From Actinomyces sp. ph3 (lineage in GTDB: Bacteria > Actinomycetota > Actinomycetes > Actinomycetales > Actinomycetaceae), in the NCBI RefSeq assembly GCF_000308055.1, contig NZ_CAGY01000003.1, forward strand, positions 62,001 through 126,000: a stretch of DNA of 64,000 nucleotides, written 5' to 3'. This document shows, piece by piece, positions 60,981 to 64,000 of the stretch. How positions within the stretch are numbered: position 1 is the stretch's first letter; each line of letters opens with the position of its first letter. The notes beneath the pieces were generated by a model that saw only the letters and a program-made list of their open reading frames with translations, was not told the origin of the DNA and made no database searches. The position numbers were made by a program, and so were the translations under genes.

Positions 60981-62711
60981 TCAAAACTCCACTTCGAGCG
61001 CGGTGCGCGCACGGTAGCGGGCCTCGCCGGGATCAGCTGCCTCGACAACGGAAGCTGCAGCTAAGCGACACTGTGCCAGGCTGACCTGAGCAAGCTGCGC
61101 GCCCACCGAGGGAATTGCCAAGCGCGGCATCGAAAGCGCGGAGATACCCATACCAACGAAAACGCAGGCGAGCAGCGGGTCTGCCGCGGCCTCGCCACAC
61201 ACGCTCACGCTTACCCCGTGCTCAAGGCCAGCGCGCGCGACCTGTGCAATTAGGCGCAAAGGTGCGGGCTGCCAGGGATCGGAGTATTCGGCCAAGTCGG
61301 GTGACATGCGATCTGCAGCCATCGTGTACTGCGTCAGATCATTCGTCCCAATCGATACGAAATCGACGTATTTCATCATGGAATCGATCAAGAGTGCCGC
61401 CGCGGGGACCTCGATCATGATTCCCGCTCGCAGTTCGACCTCGAAGCGTTCGGAGAGCTGACGGACGGTCGAAGCGAACCACTGGGCTTCGGCAATCGTT
61501 GAAATCATTGGAGCCATGATTGATACCGAGGTTTCTCGGTGTTGGATGGCTGCCAGAGCGATCGCTTCCAGTTGGTTGTGAAGGATCTGCGGGTGAGGGC
61601 CAGAAGTTCGGATTCCCCTGACGCCAAGCGCGGGGTTGTCTTCGCCGGGGATTGTCGCGTAGGCCAGTGGTTTATCTGAACCCGCATCCAAAGTGCGCAC
61701 GCACACCGAATGTCCACGGAATTGCTCAAAAACTCCCGAGTAAAAGTTCACCTGCTCTTCAATGGTCGGCTCGCTGTGTGCGTTCAAGAAGGCCATTTCG
61801 GAACGCAAAAGGCCGATTGATTCAAGGTGGGGGGATTGAGCCGCGGCCTGCGCGCTTGCTAGGTCGTGAATATTGGCCAAAAGCTTCACTGGATGTTCAT
61901 CGCTGGTGTGAGCGGGTGCGTTCCAATCGGCTACTGCCTGTGCACGCTTTTGATCTCGCTGAACCGCAGCTTGTGCCTCTTCGGCAGGAACCTCAGTTGC
62001 CAAAGACCCCACAAAGGCATCCATCAATACAAGATCTCCCTGGCGCAATTCGCTTAAGTTACGCACTGCAACGATGCAGGGGATTCCCAACTGGCGCGCA
62101 ATAATCGATGTGTGCGAGGTCGGACCGCCCAGTTCCGTTGCAATTCCAACGCAATACTTGGGATCAAGGTTCGCGGCATCCGAAGGGGATAGGTCGCGTG
62201 CACACACGATATAGGGAGCGAAAGGAGCCGCCTTCTGGGAAGTACCGACCGGCGTCCCTGCCCCTGACGCCAAGACCCCAGAGTCGGCCTCGGCAAGGTG
62301 AGCAAGGACTAGGTCACGGACGTCGTAGAGGTCGGCGATGCGCTCAAGCATCAGTCCGCCAGAGGAACGGAAAACCTCGACGAATTTATCGGTCGCGCGA
62401 ACAACTGATTGCGGCGCCGGAACACCGGAGAAAATCCAAGACTGAGCCTCGCGGATCCACGTCGGGTCGGTCGCTAAAGACGCGGTCATGACAAGGACGT
62501 CTGAGACATCTCCCAGTGCGTGCGCTGAGCGCTCGAAGAGCTCCTCGCCGACCTTTTTGCAGATCTCCTCAAGGGAGACGGCAATGGCTGGGCGGTCCTC
62601 GGGAGGTAGGGGAGTGAAATCGTCGGAAGGAAGGGCCGGGTGAGATGTCCAAACAACCGGCGCATAGGAGACACCGTGAACAACCGGGGTCCCGTAAATC
62701 GTGTGCGGCAT
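60981..62711 (-). CDS. ptsI: PTS enzyme I (phosphoenolpyruvate-protein phosphotransferase)
   Basis: 576 aa first enzyme of the sugar phosphotransferase system; takes phosphate from PEP and passes it to HPr. The active histidine is His200 in TELGGPTSHTSIIARQ. The C-terminal PEP domain has SIGTNDLTQYTMAADRM and the acid/base Cys in SVCGEAAAD. ATG 62711 follows AAGGAG. No HPr or sugar-specific gene lies next to it, so it stands alone. Identification is secure. Confidence 0.95.
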   Translation of the reverse strand: MPHTIYGTPVVHGVSYAPVVWTSHPALPSDDFTPLPPEDRPAIAVSLEEICKKVGEELFERSAHALGDVSDVLVMTASLATDPTWIREAQSWIFSGVPAPQSVVRATDKFVEVFRSSGGLMLERIADLYDVRDLVLAHLAEADSGVLASGAGTPVGTSQKAAPFAPYIVCARDLSPSDAANLDPKYCVGIATELGGPTSHTSIIARQLGIPCIVAVRNLSELRQGDLVLMDAFVGSLATEVPAEEAQAAVQRDQKRAQAVADWNAPAHTSDEHPVKLLANIHDLASAQAAAQSPHLESIGLLRSEMAFLNAHSEPTIEEQVNFYSGVFEQFRGHSVCVRTLDAGSDKPLAYATIPGEDNPALGVRGIRTSGPHPQILHNQLEAIALAAIQHRETSVSIMAPMISTIAEAQWFASTVRQLSERFEVELRAGIMIEVPAAALLIDSMMKYVDFVSIGTNDLTQYTMAADRMSPDLAEYSDPWQPAPLRLIAQVARAGLEHGVSVSVCGEAAADPLLACVFVGMGISALSMPRLAIPSVGAQLAQVSLAQCRLAAASVVEAADPGEARYRARTALEVEF

Positions 62712-62895
62712 CGAGGACTCCTTCCGTGGACGTAGTTCAACAATATTCGTTGGTCCTATGAATATGCCAAGTGTGCCGAAAGTTACGCTCATAAATTGAC
62801 ACAAACGTTCACGTGTTGGTCAGTACTCGTCATATTCGCGAGTTTTCAGGGACGATAAGAAGAGATAACCCAAACGCAGACAGTTAGGACCACCC

Positions 62896-64000
62896 GTGGC
62901 GCTCATCGTGCAAAAGTACGGAGGCTCATCCGTGTCCGATGTTGAAGCGATTAAACGCGTTGCAAAGCGCATCGTTGAAACTCGGAACGCGGGACACAAG
63001 CTTGTTGTCGTCGTTTCAGCAATGGGCGACACAACCGACGAGCTCCTGGACACCGCCGCGCAGATTACCGACAACGCACCCGAGCGTGAGATGGACATCC
63101 TTCTCACCGCCGGCGAGCGTATTTCGATGTCCCTTCTGTCCATGGCGATCAACGAGTTGGGTGTTCCCGCACAGGCCTTCACCGGTGCGCAGGCCGGAAT
63201 CCACACGACTTCCGCTTATGGTCGCGCCCAGATCACCGGCATGGTCCCCGAACGTGTCGCCCGCTCAATCTCTGAAGGTCAAGTCGCAATTGTCGCCGGT
63301 TTCCAAGGAATTTCTGACGATGATGATGTGACGACTTTGGGCCGAGGCGGTTCCGATACGACCGCGGTTGCGCTCGCGGCTGCCTTGCACGCCGATGTGT
63401 GCGAGATCTACACCGACGTCGATGGCCTGTTCTCTGCTGATCCGCGAATCGTCCCCAAGGCACACCGCCTGCGCTCGATCTCAACGGAAGAAACCCTGGA
63501 ACTTGCGGCGCATGGCGCAAAGATTCTTCACCTGCGCGCTGTCGAATTCGCCCGCCGCTACAAGGTTCCCCTACACGTTCGTTCCTCCTTCTCCGAGAAG
63601 GAAGGAACCTGGATTTCAGACCGCCCGGCCTCGCCGGCGCTCAAGGGATTGGTCCCTGACGCCGCATTCCTCGACCCGAAAGAAGGAAAGATGGAACAGC
63701 CCATCATCTCTGGAATTGCCCACGACCGCGGCCAGGACAAGATCACGGTCGCCGGTGTCCCGAACCACCCCGGCCGCGCCGCGATGGTTTTCCAGACGAT
63801 CGCCGCTGCGGGCGCGAACATCGACATGATTGTTCAGAACATTCCCGTTGCAGATCCGACCCGCGCGAACATCACCTTCACCATTCCCGAGGCCGATGCC
63901 CAGGTTGCGCTCGATGCGCTGGAGTCCGCGAAGGAAGAGATTGGCTTTAAGGAGGTGCGCTACAACCCGAATATCGGCAAGCTTTCGCTGGTCGGAACGG
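62896..64000 (+). CDS. lysC: Aspartokinase (3' end missing)
   Basis: First enzyme of lysine, threonine, methionine and diaminopimelate synthesis. GTG start, VQKYGGSSV at the N-terminus, GRGGSDTTAVALAAAL and the first ACT domain (ITVAGVPNHPGRAAMVF); the frame is open to the right edge. It resembles the Corynebacterium/Mycobacterium alpha-beta type. Inside it a second ribosome site and ATG at 63691 could give the separate beta subunit. In related genomes asd follows, but that part is outside the window. Confidence 0.95.
   Translation, partial: MALIVQKYGGSSVSDVEAIKRVAKRIVETRNAGHKLVVVVSAMGDTTDELLDTAAQITDNAPEREMDILLTAGERISMSLLSMAINELGVPAQAFTGAQAGIHTTSAYGRAQITGMVPERVARSISEGQVAIVAGFQGISDDDDVTTLGRGGSDTTAVALAAALHADVCEIYTDVDGLFSADPRIVPKAHRLRSISTEETLELAAHGAKILHLRAVEFARRYKVPLHVRSSFSEKEGTWISDRPASPALKGLVPDAAFLDPKEGKMEQPIISGIAHDRGQDKITVAGVPNHPGRAAMVFQTIAAAGANIDMIVQNIPVADPTRANITFTIPEADAQVALDALESAKEEIGFKEVRYNPNIGKLSLVGT
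63680..63693 (+). promoter_or_regulatory. Internal ribosome site and start for the aspartokinase beta subunit
   Basis: AAGAAGGAAAG directly before an in-frame ATG at 63691 (MEQPIISGIAHDR), immediately ahead of the ACT domain, where Corynebacterium lysC has its internal beta start. The spacing is short, four to six bases from GGA to ATG. Confidence 0.55.

Overview
The window looks like a piece of an Actinomycetaceae-type chromosome (Schaalia/Actinomyces-like, Gram-positive, facultatively anaerobic). This is inferred from several markers: WhiB, a GlxR/Crp-like regulator, DUF3566 and a DLW-39-type peptide behind gyrA, a Tad locus in the same order as M. tuberculosis Rv3661-Rv3654c, a class III ribonucleotide reductase, moderately high G+C, and many leaderless-type starts. 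gyrB is cut at the left edge and the aspartokinase gene at the right edge. No CRISPR array, insertion sequence, rRNA or prophage was seen. No gap without a gene exceeds about 300 bases; the larger gaps (4814-5016, 44277-44520, 47115-47401, 51543-51776, 53672-53911) hold promoters, hairpins or operators described below.

Layout. 1-5390: gyrB-gyrA-DUF3566, then tRNA-Ile, a DLW-39-like peptide and tRNA-Ala. 5437-12139: diacylglycerol kinase-like protein divergent from serS, a HAD phosphatase, DUF5926, a family 2 glycosyltransferase and a DUF2079 membrane protein. 12234-15375: copper module csoR-copZ-copA with a CsoR operator; the CopA has its metal-binding domain in an unusual internal place. 15475-20946: two related serine hydrolases on either side of purB, one preceded by a small WXG-like helical protein. 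20966-29655: membrane and transport genes (YwiC-like, bile acid symporter family), glutamate-cysteine ligase-like, GATase-like, tRNA-Pro, metallophosphoesterase, bifunctional PBP, WhiB. 29739-33914: Crp regulator, alpha/beta hydrolase and membrane proteins. 33933-42887: HAD phosphatase, the Tad/Flp pilus locus (ssd, tadA, a tadB/tadC fusion, flp, tadE, tadE-like), the linked DECH helicase and two YbjN genes. 43152-47995: PAP2 phosphatase, nrdD-nrdG behind tandem NrdR boxes, LytR_C protein. 48021-52383: MFS-TetR pair, uracil permease, DUF4190, tRNA-Ser. 52574-64000: a lone HSDR_N restriction-type gene, SRP RNA, dnaX, recR, a two-component system, a lone Abi_2 gene, ptsI and lysC.

How it works together: the housekeeping core covers topology (gyrase), repair and replication (dnaX, recR), translation (serS, tRNAs, SRP RNA), wall synthesis (PBP, PAP2, lysC) and nucleotides (purB, nrdDG, uracil permease). 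Accessory functions are copper resistance, a Tad pilus, drug export and two orphan defence-type genes.

The observations most worth following are: the HMA domain inside the ATP-binding region of CopA; a pair of TCCACA motifs at exactly 28-base spacing in both Tad promoter regions; ten genes with TAnnnT exactly six bases before the start codon; the WXG-like/hydrolase gene pair; and the HSDR_N gene between tRNA-Ser and the SRP RNA gene, bracketed by perfect hairpins and a short direct repeat.
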